This document shows, piece by piece, positions 27,750 to 36,193 of a stretch of DNA of 64,000 bases. The stretch is from Qipengyuania sediminis (GTDB taxonomy: Bacteria; Pseudomonadota; Alphaproteobacteria; Sphingomonadales; Sphingomonadaceae), in assembly GCF_004358425.1 (NCBI RefSeq), contig NZ_CP037948.1:434001-498000 (forward strand), read 5' to 3'. Every line of letters begins with the position of its first letter. The first letter of the stretch is position 1. The notes under the pieces are model-generated. The model was given only the letters and a program-made list of their open reading frames with translations, searched no databases and was not told where the DNA came from. The translations under genes were made by a program, and so were the position numbers.

Positions 27750-30260
27750 ATGGCCGAGATTTCAAGATTGTCCGGCGTCAGGGCGCGCCTTGCCGGTGTT
27801 TTCGCGCGTTTTGGCGCATGGTTTGCGCGCAATTGGCGCGAGCGGCGCGGCTTCCGTTGGCTGGTGCGGCTGGCGGGCGCGGGGCTGGTCGCGGTGCTGG
27901 CGCTATGGGTGTTCCTGGTGAAGGACCTGCCGGACGCTAAATCTCTGCTGGAATACGAGACTCCGCTCCCCACCGTGGTGCGCGGGGCGGACGGCGGGAT
28001 CGTCCATTCCTATGCTCGCGAACGGCGGGTGCAACTGCAGTATCGCGATTTCCCCCGCCCGCTGATCAATGCCTTCCTGGCGGCCGAGGACAAGACCTTT
28101 TTCAGCCACGGCGGGGTCGACTTCTTCGGCACGATGGGCGCGGTAATCGACTACGCGAACCCGGCGCGGACCGGGCGCGCGGTGGGGGGCTCCACCATCA
28201 CGCAGCAGGTGGCGAAGAACGTCCTCCTCACCAACGAATATTCGGTGACGCGCAAGCTGAAGGAGATGATCCTCGCGCGCCGGATCGAGGGTGTTCTCAC
28301 CAAACCCGAAATCCTGACCCTGTATCTGAACGAAATCCCGCTCGGGCGGCGCAGCTTCGGGGTGCAGGCGGCGGCGCGCGCCTATTTCGACAAGGATTTG
28401 GACGATCTCGCCCTGCACGAGGCCGCTTTCCTCGCAATCCTGCCCAAGGCCCCCGAACGCTATGGCCGGGAGGCCAACGAGCGCCTCGCGGTCGCTCGGC
28501 GCAATTTCGTGCTCGACCAGATGGTTGAGAACGAATTCGTCGCCCCCGCCACAGCCGCGGCGGCGAAGGCCATGCCGCTCGGCCTCAAGACCGAACGCGC
28601 CGAACGCTATGCCGACGCTGGCTATTTCCTTGAGGAAGTGCGCCGCCAGCTCCTCGCGCGCTATGGCGAGAAGGCGGAGGACGGGCCCAACAGCGTCTAT
28701 GCGGGCGGGCTGTGGGTGCGGACCTCGCTCGATACCGAGCTGCAGGATGCGGCGCGCGATGCGCTGCGCGCGGGCCTGCTTCGCTATGCCGCGGGCAAGA
28801 GCTGGAAGACGCTGGCTTATCTCGATCCCGATGCGGGTAACCTCACTGGCCAGCTCGCGGGCGCGAACCTCTCGATCCGTTACAAGGACTGGCGGATCGG
28901 CGTTGTTACCGAGAAGAGCGGCGGCCGCGCTACGATCGGCTTTGCCGACGGCAAGACCTTCCCGCTGGCGAACGTGCCGGCCACGATCCGCGTGGGCGAC
29001 GTCACCGCGGCTTCGCCGTCGGGCCGGGGCTATGTCACGCGCATCGTGCCCGAAGTTTCCGGCGCATTCCTGGCGGAGGATCTCGAGACCGGGCGGATCA
29101 TGGCGATGCAGGGTGGTTTCGACAGTCGGTTGGGAAGCTTCAACCGCGCGACCCAGGCGCTGCGCCAGCCGGGCTCCACCATCAAGCCCTTCGTCTACGC
29201 GACCGGGCTCGACAGCGGCATGACCCCGGCGACGCAGGTGCCCGACCAGACCTACTGCGTCTATCAGGGAGCGGGGCTGGGCGAGAAATGCTTTCGCAAT
29301 TTCGGCGGCGGCGGCGGGGGCACCCATACCATGCGCTGGGGGCTGGAGCAGAGCCGCAACCTCATGACCGTGCACATCGCGGCGGACGCGGGGATGCCGG
29401 CGGTCAACCGCATGTTCCAGCGCGTCGGCATCGGCAAATACGACAACTACCTCTCCTTCGCGCTCGGCGCGGGGGACACCACCGTCGCGCGCATGGTCAG
29501 CGCCTATGCCGCGCTCGCCAATTGGGGGCGCATCCATGGTCAGGGCAGCGTGATCGATTACGTCCAGGACCGGCGCGGCAAGGTAATCTGGCGCGCCGAC
29601 CAACGCCCTTGCACCCGCTGCAGCATGGCCGAATGGGATGGCCGGCCGATGCCGCGAATGGGCCTTTCGGGCAAGCAGGTGATGGACCCGCGCACCGCAT
29701 TCCAGGTCGTACATATGCTGCAAGGCGTGATCACTCGCGGCACCGCGGTGCGGCTGCGCGCGCTGGAACTGCCGCTGTTCGGCAAGACGGGCACCACCAC
29801 CGGCCCCACCAACGCCTGGTTCGTGGGTGGATCGCCGAACCTCGTCGCGGGAATGTATCTCGGCTACGACCAGCCGCGTCCACTCGGCGGCTGGGTCCAG
29901 GGCGGGAATACCGCCGCGCCGATGTTCGCCGATTTCGTCAAGGCGACGCGGAAGCGCTGGACGGCGGAGGAATTCGTCGCTCCTCCGGGCGTGCTGATGG
30001 TCAAGGTCGATCGCCGATCGGGCAAGCGCGTGTTCGAGGGTACGCCCACCGACGATCCCAAGGCCGCGATCATCTGGGAGGCGTTCAAGCCCGACACCGA
30101 ACCGCCGCGGGCCACCCGGCAGGACCAGATTGCGGCGCGCCGCAACGAAATCCTCGAGCTTATCCGTGCCGCCCGCCGACCGCCGCAACAGCGAGCCGTG
30201 GTGACGCGGCAGGTGCAGCAGAACCCGGACTTCGTGGAGGAGCAGGGTGGGATCTATTGA
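27750..30260 (+). CDS. mrcA: Penicillin-binding protein 1A
   Basis: Bifunctional peptidoglycan glycosyltransferase and DD-transpeptidase anchored in the inner membrane. The 836-residue protein has a single transmembrane segment (about residues 38-58). The GT51 domain contains AAEDKTFFSHGGVDF and GGSTITQQVAKN. An OB-like insertion follows, then the transpeptidase domain with GSTIKPF (S476 is the acylated serine), SRN and the KTGTTT motif (K679). The C-terminal tail is basic and glutamine-rich. It follows the amidase gene by 11 bp. A REP-like repeat lies just after the stop. Confidence 0.97.
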   Translation: MAEISRLSGVRARLAGVFARFGAWFARNWRERRGFRWLVRLAGAGLVAVLALWVFLVKDLPDAKSLLEYETPLPTVVRGADGGIVHSYARERRVQLQYRDFPRPLINAFLAAEDKTFFSHGGVDFFGTMGAVIDYANPARTGRAVGGSTITQQVAKNVLLTNEYSVTRKLKEMILARRIEGVLTKPEILTLYLNEIPLGRRSFGVQAAARAYFDKDLDDLALHEAAFLAILPKAPERYGREANERLAVARRNFVLDQMVENEFVAPATAAAAKAMPLGLKTERAERYADAGYFLEEVRRQLLARYGEKAEDGPNSVYAGGLWVRTSLDTELQDAARDALRAGLLRYAAGKSWKTLAYLDPDAGNLTGQLAGANLSIRYKDWRIGVVTEKSGGRATIGFADGKTFPLANVPATIRVGDVTAASPSGRGYVTRIVPEVSGAFLAEDLETGRIMAMQGGFDSRLGSFNRATQALRQPGSTIKPFVYATGLDSGMTPATQVPDQTYCVYQGAGLGEKCFRNFGGGGGGTHTMRWGLEQSRNLMTVHIAADAGMPAVNRMFQRVGIGKYDNYLSFALGAGDTTVARMVSAYAALANWGRIHGQGSVIDYVQDRRGKVIWRADQRPCTRCSMAEWDGRPMPRMGLSGKQVMDPRTAFQVVHMLQGVITRGTAVRLRALELPLFGKTGTTTGPTNAWFVGGSPNLVAGMYLGYDQPRPLGGWVQGGNTAAPMFADFVKATRKRWTAEEFVAPPGVLMVKVDRRSGKRVFEGTPTDDPKAAIIWEAFKPDTEPPRATRQDQIAARRNEILELIRAARRPPQQRAVVTRQVQQNPDFVEEQGGIY

Positions 30261-30277
30261 GGCCAGGTTCGGCGCGG

Positions 30278-30357
30278 GATCCTTCGACAGGCTCAGGATG
30301 GGCGCGTAAAGGCCAAAGACCGGGCCCGCTCATGCCGTGCTTGTCAAAGCATCGTGC
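30278..30357. repeat. REP-like pair between mrcA and the peroxiredoxin gene
   Basis: CCTTCGACAGGCTCAGGATG at 30281-30300 matches the family core. The inverted partner at 30330-30354 (CTCATGCCGTGCTTGTCAAAGC) is decayed. The element fills most of the gap after mrcA. Confidence 0.7.
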
Positions 30358-30405
30358 GCAACCTTTCCACTTGGATCATGTCACTTCCCGGTCCATACCA
30401 AACGC

Positions 30406-30933
30406 ATGATCCGTACCCTGTTCGCCGTCGCCGCGCTGGCGCTTGCCGCTGCCCCTACCGCCGCCGCGCTGCCCCAGGGGGCGAAGGCACCGATGTTCAG
30501 CGCCAAGGGCGCGCGTGCCGGGAAGCCCGTGCCGATCGATCTCCGCAAGGAATTGCGGCGCGGTCCGGTGGTGCTCTATTTCTTCCCCGCCGCATTCACC
30601 TCCGGCTGCAACATCGAAGCCAATGCCTTTGCCGCTAAGATCGCCGAGTTCCGCAAGGCGGGCGCCACGGTGATCGGCATGACCGGGGGCCATGTCAATC
30701 GGCTCATCGAGTTTTCGGCCAAGGAATGCGCGGGGCAATTCACCGTTGCCGCCGCCACGCCGCAAGTGATCAAGGCCTATGACGTCAGCCTCGCCGGCAA
30801 GCCCGGCTGGACCACCCGCACGACCTATGTGATCGACCGCCAGGGCCGGATCGCCGATGCCTTTACCGACATGGCCCCGCAGGGTCACATCTCGCGCAGC
30901 CTCGCCGCAGTGAAGTCGCTGGCCGCAAGGTAG
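30406..30933 (+). CDS. Exported peroxiredoxin (BCP/AhpC-TSA type)
   Basis: A 175-residue thiol peroxidase predicted to be periplasmic. An N-terminal signal peptide (MIRTLFAVAALALAAAPTAAA) is followed by the thioredoxin-like fold. The peroxidatic cysteine is in FFPAAFTSGCNIEANAF, the position of the usual PxxFTxxCTxE motif, with the arginine in GWTTRTTYVID. A second cysteine (KECAGQF) may act as resolving residue. ATG 30406 removes an N-terminal extension that would otherwise be encoded by the upstream repeat. It is probably a stand-alone unit; prfB follows after 67 bp. Confidence 0.88.
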   Translation: MIRTLFAVAALALAAAPTAAALPQGAKAPMFSAKGARAGKPVPIDLRKELRRGPVVLYFFPAAFTSGCNIEANAFAAKIAEFRKAGATVIGMTGGHVNRLIEFSAKECAGQFTVAAATPQVIKAYDVSLAGKPGWTTRTTYVIDRQGRIADAFTDMAPQGHISRSLAAVKSLAAR

Positions 30934-31000
30934 GCGGGCTTTCCCCGTCGCCCATGCTGCGCTAGGCGCGGCCCTTAACCCTTATTCGAAAGCCTTTTTC

Positions 31001-32128
31001 ATGCGTGCCGAGGGGCAGGCCCATATCGCCCGGATCGAAGCCGCGCTGGCGCTGGTACGCCAATCGCTCGACTGGGACCGCGCGCTTCTCCGCCTGGACG
31101 AGTTGAGCGCCCGGGTGCAGGACCCGGACCTGTGGAATGATCCCAAGCAGGCGCAGGCGATCACGCAAGAGCAGAAGCGTCTCGAAGCCGCGATCGCCAC
31201 CGTGCGCGAGATCGAGGCCGAGATGGCCGATGCGGTGGAATTCGTCGAGCTGGGAGAGGCCGAGGGCGATGCGGACATCGAGCGCGAGGGGCTGTCGAGC
31301 CTCGCTGCTCTTGCGGAGCGAGCCGATGCCGACAAAGTCCAGGCGCTGCTGTCGGGCGAGGCCGACGCCAATGACACCTATGTCGAAATCCATGCCGGTG
31401 CCGGCGGAACGGAAAGCCAGGACTGGGCCGAGATGCTGCTGCGCATGTATGCGCGCTGGGCAGAGCGGAAGGGCTTCAAGGTCGAGACGGTCGAATATCA
31501 GGCGGGGGAGGCGGCCGGGATCAAATCGGCGACCCTGCTGGTGAAGGGCGAGAATGCCTATGGCTATGCTAAGACCGAAAGCGGCGTCCACCGGCTGGTG
31601 CGCATCAGCCCTTACGACAGCAGCGCGCGGCGGCACACCAGCTTCAGCAGCGTCTGGGTCTATCCTGTCATCGACGACAGCTTCGCGGTCGAGATCAATC
31701 CCGCCGATCTCAAGATCGACACCTACCGCGCGAGCGGGGCGGGCGGGCAGCACGTCAACACCACCGACAGCGCGGTGCGGATCACGCACCAGCCGAGCGG
31801 CATCGTGGTGGCCAGCCAGCAGGACCGCAGCCAGCACAAGAACCGCGAGATCGCGATGAACATGCTCAAAGCGCGGCTTTACGAGGCCGAGATGCGGACC
31901 CGCGAGCAGGCCGCCAATGCCGAGCATTCGGCGAAGAGCGACATTGGCTGGGGGCACCAGATCCGCTCCTATGTTCTTCAGCCATATCAGATGGTGAAGG
32001 ATTTGAGGACCGGGGTGACCAGCCCAACGCCCGAGGATGTGCTCGACGGCGCGCTCGATCCGTTTATCTCGGCGGCTCTTGCACAGCGGGTGACGGGCGA
32101 GGCGGTAGAGGTGGAGGACGTGGAATGA
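31001..32128 (+). CDS. prfB: Peptide chain release factor 2
   Basis: Recognises UGA and UAA stop codons and triggers peptide release. The 375-residue protein has the catalytic GGQ in RASGAGGQHVNTTDS (G248-Q250). The stop-codon recognition tripeptide is SPY (RLVRISPYDSSARRHTSF) where E. coli RF2 has SPF. The frame is continuous from ATG 31001, so the programmed +1 frameshift found in many prfB genes is absent. Its last 4 bp overlap the next gene, a lipoprotein-type methyltransferase. It is complete and of normal length. Confidence 0.95.
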   Translation: MRAEGQAHIARIEAALALVRQSLDWDRALLRLDELSARVQDPDLWNDPKQAQAITQEQKRLEAAIATVREIEAEMADAVEFVELGEAEGDADIEREGLSSLAALAERADADKVQALLSGEADANDTYVEIHAGAGGTESQDWAEMLLRMYARWAERKGFKVETVEYQAGEAAGIKSATLLVKGENAYGYAKTESGVHRLVRISPYDSSARRHTSFSSVWVYPVIDDSFAVEINPADLKIDTYRASGAGGQHVNTTDSAVRITHQPSGIVVASQQDRSQHKNREIAMNMLKARLYEAEMRTREQAANAEHSAKSDIGWGHQIRSYVLQPYQMVKDLRTGVTSPTPEDVLDGALDPFISAALAQRVTGEAVEVEDVE

Positions 32129-32871
32129 TGCCCGCTCGAGCGCTCTGGGCCGCCATGGCGGCGCTGCTCTCGCTCACGGCCTGCGACGCCTTGCAGCTCG
32201 GCCCCGCCACGCAGAAAGAACGGCGTTTCCCGAAGCCCGACCGTCCGGTCTCCGGCTTGGGAGCCAACCAGTTCTCAACCGAGGATGCGCGTGACGAGCG
32301 CGGCGAGGCGGAAAGCGTCATGCGGCTCGCCGAGATCGCGCCGGGCATGCGCGTCGCGGATATTGGCGCGGGTGAGGGCTATTACACCGTCCGTCTGGCC
32401 GAAAAGGTCGGCGCGAAGGGCAAGGTGCTGGCGCAGGATATCGATCGCGAGGTGCTGCAGCGGTTGGGAGAGCGGGTCGAGCGCGAGCGGCTCGACAACG
32501 TCTCGATCAAGCTCGGCGCGGCGGACGATCCCAAATTGCCCGAGAATAGCTTCGACCGCATCTTTCTCGTCCACATGTATCACGAGGTGGCAGAGCCCTA
32601 TGCGTTCCTGTGGAACATGTGGCCTTCCCTGAAACCGGGCGGGCAGGTGATCGTGGTCGACCGCGATCAGCCGACCGATCGCCATGGCATACCGCCGCTG
32701 CTGCTCTCCTGCGAATTCGAAGCGGCCGGTTTTCGCCTCGTCGCCTTCAAGGATGCGCCCGAGCTCCAGGGCTATTACGCGCAGTTCGAACGCGGGCCCA
32801 AGCGTCCATCGCCCGCGCAGATGCAGGCCTGCAAGGGGGCCGCGCCTGATCCCGGCGGCACCACCCAGTAA
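32125..32871 (+). CDS. Class I SAM methyltransferase with lipoprotein signal
   Basis: A 248-residue protein that combines a lipoprotein signal peptide (MMPARALWAAMAALLSLTACDA, lipobox LTAC) with a class I methyltransferase fold: MRVADIGAGEGYYTVRLAEKVG for SAM binding, then VLAQDIDREVL and FLVHMYHEVAEP. If exported it would meet no SAM in the periplasm, so either the signal is not processed, the protein stays cytoplasmic-side, or the fold has another role. Related exported methyltransferase-like proteins occur widely in proteobacteria without a known function. The ATG overlaps the prfB stop. Confidence 0.82.
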   Translation: MMPARALWAAMAALLSLTACDALQLGPATQKERRFPKPDRPVSGLGANQFSTEDARDERGEAESVMRLAEIAPGMRVADIGAGEGYYTVRLAEKVGAKGKVLAQDIDREVLQRLGERVERERLDNVSIKLGAADDPKLPENSFDRIFLVHMYHEVAEPYAFLWNMWPSLKPGGQVIVVDRDQPTDRHGIPPLLLSCEFEAAGFRLVAFKDAPELQGYYAQFERGPKRPSPAQMQACKGAAPDPGGTTQ

Positions 32872-32902
32872 CTCGCGCGTTCCGGCTGGGGAGGCCGACG
32901 AA

Positions 32903-34309
32903 ATGGCATTCAAAGGTTTGCAGCCGATCCTCTACGGCGGCCGCGAGGTGTGGCCCCTGGTCGAAGGCGGCAAGGGCGTATCGGCTACCAATGGCATGAG
33001 CTCGGGCGCATGGGCCGCCGCGGGCGGAATCGGCACGGTCAGCGCGGTCAATGCCGACAGCTATGATGCCGAAGGCAAGATCATCCCCCAGGTCTATGAC
33101 CAGCTTACCCGGGTCGAGAGGCACCGCCAGCTGATCCGCTACGCCATTGACGGCGCGGCAGAGCAGGTCCGCCGCGCCTATGAGCTTTCGGGTGGACGCG
33201 GCGCGATCAACATCAACGTGCTGTGGGAGATGGGCGGCGCGCAGGAAGTGCTGGAAGGCGTGTTGGAACGCACGCGCGGAATGGTCGCGGGCGTGACCTG
33301 CGGTGCGGGCATGCCCTACAAGCTCGCCGAGATCGCAGCGCGTTTCAACGTCCATTACCTGCCCATCATCAGCTCCGCGCGCGCGTTCCGTGCCCTTTGG
33401 AAGCGCAGTTATTCCAAGGTCGCCGAGCTGATGGCTGCTGTGGTCTACGAGGACCCCTGGCTCGCTGGCGGGCACAACGGGCTTTCCAATGCCGAAGACC
33501 CGCTGAAGCCCGAAGACCCCTATCCCCGCGTCAAGGCCCTGCGCGAGACCATGCGCGCCGAGGGGGTGAGCGAGGACACCGCGATCGTGATGGCGGGTGG
33601 GGTGTGGTTCCTGCGCGAATGGGACGACTGGATCGACAATCCCGAGCTCGGCAAGATCGTCTTCCAGTTCGGCACCCGCCCGCTCCTGACGCACGAGAGC
33701 CCGATCCCGGAGGAATGGAAGGAAGCTCTGCGCCACTTGGACGAAGGCGACGTGCTGCTGCACAAATTCTCACCCACCGGCTTTTATTCGAGCGCGGTCA
33801 AGAACAGCTTCCTGTGGGATCTCATTCTACGCAGCGAACGGCAAATCCCCTTCAGCAAGGTCGCCGCCGGCGAGCATGTCCGCCAGCTCGATGTGGGGGT
33901 GCGCGGCCGCAATTTCTGGGTCACAGAGCGCGATTACGAGCGCGCCAGGGTGTGGTCCGGCGAGGGGCATACCGAAGCGCTCAAGACCCCTGACGATACC
34001 ATCGTCTATGTGACGCCCGAGAAGCGCGACGAGATCCGCAAGGACCAGAAGGACTGCATGGGCTGCCTCAGCCACTGCCAGTTCTCGAGCTGGAAGGACC
34101 ACGGCGATTACACCACCGGCCGGCTTGCCGATCCGCGCAGCTTCTGCATCCAGAAGACCCTGCAGGATATCGCCCATGGGGAGCCGGTCGACCGCAATTT
34201 GATGTTCGCGGGCCATGCCGCCTACCGCTTCAAGCAGGATCCGTTTTATTCGAACAATTTCACCCCCACGGTGAAGCAGCTGGTGGATCGTATTCTGACC
34301 GGCGACTGA
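32903..34309 (+). CDS. NAD(P)H-dependent flavin oxidoreductase (YrpB/nitronate monooxygenase family)
   Basis: A 468-residue TIM-barrel flavoprotein. Family blocks are GMSSGAWAAAGGIGTVSAVNADSY near the N terminus, GVTCGAGMPYKL, VYEDPWLAGGHNGLSN and IVFQFGTRPLLTHESP. The C-terminal third carries CMGCLSHCQFSSW and one more cysteine, possibly a metal or Fe-S site, which short nitronate monooxygenases lack. The physiological substrate is unknown. ATG 32903 follows GGGGAGG; the longer open frame upstream overlaps the methyltransferase gene and is discarded. Confidence 0.85.
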   Translation: MAFKGLQPILYGGREVWPLVEGGKGVSATNGMSSGAWAAAGGIGTVSAVNADSYDAEGKIIPQVYDQLTRVERHRQLIRYAIDGAAEQVRRAYELSGGRGAININVLWEMGGAQEVLEGVLERTRGMVAGVTCGAGMPYKLAEIAARFNVHYLPIISSARAFRALWKRSYSKVAELMAAVVYEDPWLAGGHNGLSNAEDPLKPEDPYPRVKALRETMRAEGVSEDTAIVMAGGVWFLREWDDWIDNPELGKIVFQFGTRPLLTHESPIPEEWKEALRHLDEGDVLLHKFSPTGFYSSAVKNSFLWDLILRSERQIPFSKVAAGEHVRQLDVGVRGRNFWVTERDYERARVWSGEGHTEALKTPDDTIVYVTPEKRDEIRKDQKDCMGCLSHCQFSSWKDHGDYTTGRLADPRSFCIQKTLQDIAHGEPVDRNLMFAGHAAYRFKQDPFYSNNFTPTVKQLVDRILTGD

Positions 34310-34561
34310 TCGATCTTGGGCGTGCGGGCCGCGACGGCAGGTCGATCCCGCTGGGCGGCGAGCCAAGGCTTCGTCCGGTATCCGACACGGGGCTCTTTCG
34401 ACTTCATATTCTTATTGAGCAGCTTAGCCGATCTGTCGGCTCGCAGACAATGCATACGATCAGCTCGATTGATGGTAAGACCCGGATATCGCTCGCCACG
34501 AAAAAGGGCGTGAGCGACTGGGAGATTTGTGGTGCTTCCGCCCTAAGTTCGGAATGCACGC

Positions 34562-35293
34562 ATGGCGAAGTCTACTATCCAGACCCCGAACCTATTGCTG
34601 CGGGCATTGTCGGATGCGGACCGCGCCCTCATCGATCCGTTACTTTCTCGCACCGATCTGCAGCGCGAGACGGTGCTGGCGCGTGTGGGTGAACCCACTG
34701 CGCGGCTGTTCTTCATCGAAGGCGGCGTGGCATCCAGCGTGGCGATCGAAGGCAGCACCAAGACCGAGGTCGGCCTCATCGGCATCGATGGCGTCACCGG
34801 GGTCAACGCCGTGCTGGGGGACGATCTGTCATCGTTCGAGACCTTCATGCAAGTCTATGGCGGCACCGCGCTCTCGATCCGCACCCAGGACATGCGCCGG
34901 CTGATGGCGCAGAGCCCGAGCCTGCGCGAAATCATGACCGTCTATGCGCATGTTTTTATGGTGCAGATCAGCTACGCCCTCGTCGCCTGCGCGCAGCATT
35001 TGATGGAGGCGCGGCTCGCGCGCTGGCTGCTGATGTGCCACGACCGGGTGGAAGGCGATGGCATCGCGCTGACGCATGAGTTCATGGCGGTGATGATCGC
35101 GGCGCAGCGCAGCGGAGTCACCATGACGCTGCATAGCCTCGAAGGCGCGGGCATGATCCGTTCCACCCGCGGCCTCGTCACCATCCGCGACCGGACCAAG
35201 CTGGTGGAGCTTGCAGGGTCAAGCTACGGCATTCCCGAGCGGCGCTACAGCGCGCTGATCGCCCCGTTCGGGAAGACCGCCGCCGGGGGGTAG
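34562..35293 (+). CDS. Crp/Fnr-family transcriptional regulator
   Basis: A 243-residue regulator with an N-terminal cyclic-nucleotide-binding-type beta barrel (LARVGEPTARLFFIEGG, GLIGIDGVTGVNAVLGDD) and a C-terminal winged helix (LTHEFMAVMIAAQRSGVTMTLHSLEGAGMIRSTRG). The cAMP-site residues and the Fnr cysteines are absent, so the ligand is unknown; this subgroup is frequent in alphaproteobacteria. The start is ATG 34562. A 252-bp gap upstream holds no gene and is expected to contain its promoter. Confidence 0.85.
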   Translation: MAKSTIQTPNLLLRALSDADRALIDPLLSRTDLQRETVLARVGEPTARLFFIEGGVASSVAIEGSTKTEVGLIGIDGVTGVNAVLGDDLSSFETFMQVYGGTALSIRTQDMRRLMAQSPSLREIMTVYAHVFMVQISYALVACAQHLMEARLARWLLMCHDRVEGDGIALTHEFMAVMIAAQRSGVTMTLHSLEGAGMIRSTRGLVTIRDRTKLVELAGSSYGIPERRYSALIAPFGKTAAGG

Positions 35294-35347
35294 ATCGCCC
35301 GCGGCTTCACTTGGCGTTCACGGCCCGCGCGGCTATAGGCGCGCACC

Positions 35348-36160
35348 ATGACGATGTTTCCTTTGCGCGCCCGCAAGCTCCTGGCTTCCTCGCTGATCCC
35401 GCTCGCGCTCGCCGCCTGCGCTGGAGGCGGCCGCCCCGGCGATACCGCCTATGTCGCGCGCGACGTGGAAACGCTTTATGCCGCTGCGAAGGCGAGGCTC
35501 GACGAAGGGCAGCCTAAGATCGCCGCCGCTCTGTTCGACGAGGTGGAGCGGCAGCATCCCTATTCGCCCTGGGCCCGCCGCGCGCAGCTGATGAGCGCTT
35601 TCAGCTATTACGCCGCTGCCGATCACAACAAGTCGATCGAGGCCGCGCGCCGGTTCCTTGAGATCCACCCGGGCAACAAGGACGCGCCCTACGCCTACTA
35701 CCTGATCGGCCTCAATTATTACGAGCAGATCAGCGACGTCGAGCGGGATCAGAAGATCACCCTTCAGGCACGGAGCGCGCTGCAGGAAGTCAGCCGCCGC
35801 TTCCCGGCGAGCGAGTATGCCGCCGATGCGCGGTTGAAGCTCGATCTCGTTGAAGATCACCTTGCGGGCAAGGAGATGGAGATCGGCCGCTATTACCAGC
35901 GCAGCGGCAAGTGGATTTCCGCGCAGATCAAGTTCCAGAACGTGGTCGACGATTATCAGACCACCAGCCACACGCCCGAAGCGCTGTTCCGCCTGGTCGA
36001 AAGCAGCCTCTCGCTCGGCATCCCGGGCGAAGCGCGCAAATATGCCGCTGTGCTTGGCGCGAATTATCCGGGCAGCGAGTGGTACGAGCGCGCTTACCGC
36101 CTGATGCAGCGTCACGGCGGGATCGCGGCCTCCCCGGCTCCCGCGGCCGGGGGAGCGTGA
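35348..36160 (+). CDS. bamD: Outer membrane assembly lipoprotein BamD
   Basis: Lipoprotein of the BAM complex that inserts outer-membrane beta-barrel proteins. The 270-residue protein has a lipobox (LALAACAGG) after a signal peptide, then TPR-like repeats beginning YAAAKARLDEGQPKIAAALFDEVERQHPYSPWARRA and containing DAPYAYYLIGLNYYEQI. The latter matches BamD of alphaproteobacteria. It is of normal length. recN follows 33 bp downstream on the same strand, a common gene order. Confidence 0.95.
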   Translation: MTMFPLRARKLLASSLIPLALAACAGGGRPGDTAYVARDVETLYAAAKARLDEGQPKIAAALFDEVERQHPYSPWARRAQLMSAFSYYAAADHNKSIEAARRFLEIHPGNKDAPYAYYLIGLNYYEQISDVERDQKITLQARSALQEVSRRFPASEYAADARLKLDLVEDHLAGKEMEIGRYYQRSGKWISAQIKFQNVVDDYQTTSHTPEALFRLVESSLSLGIPGEARKYAAVLGANYPGSEWYERAYRLMQRHGGIAASPAPAAGGA

Positions 36161-36193
36161 CGCGGCCCTGAGCATGGGTTAAGGGCGCGTTCC

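Noticed and set aside
27903..30188. An open frame of about 760 codons antisense to mrcA
   Set aside because: It has the same shadow character, a His/Arg/Gly-rich composition and no motif; PBP1A on the other strand has complete catalytic motifs.
32684..32902. N-terminal extension of the flavin oxidoreductase
   Set aside because: It lies wholly within the lipoprotein methyltransferase gene in another frame; ATG 32903 has a good ribosome-binding site.
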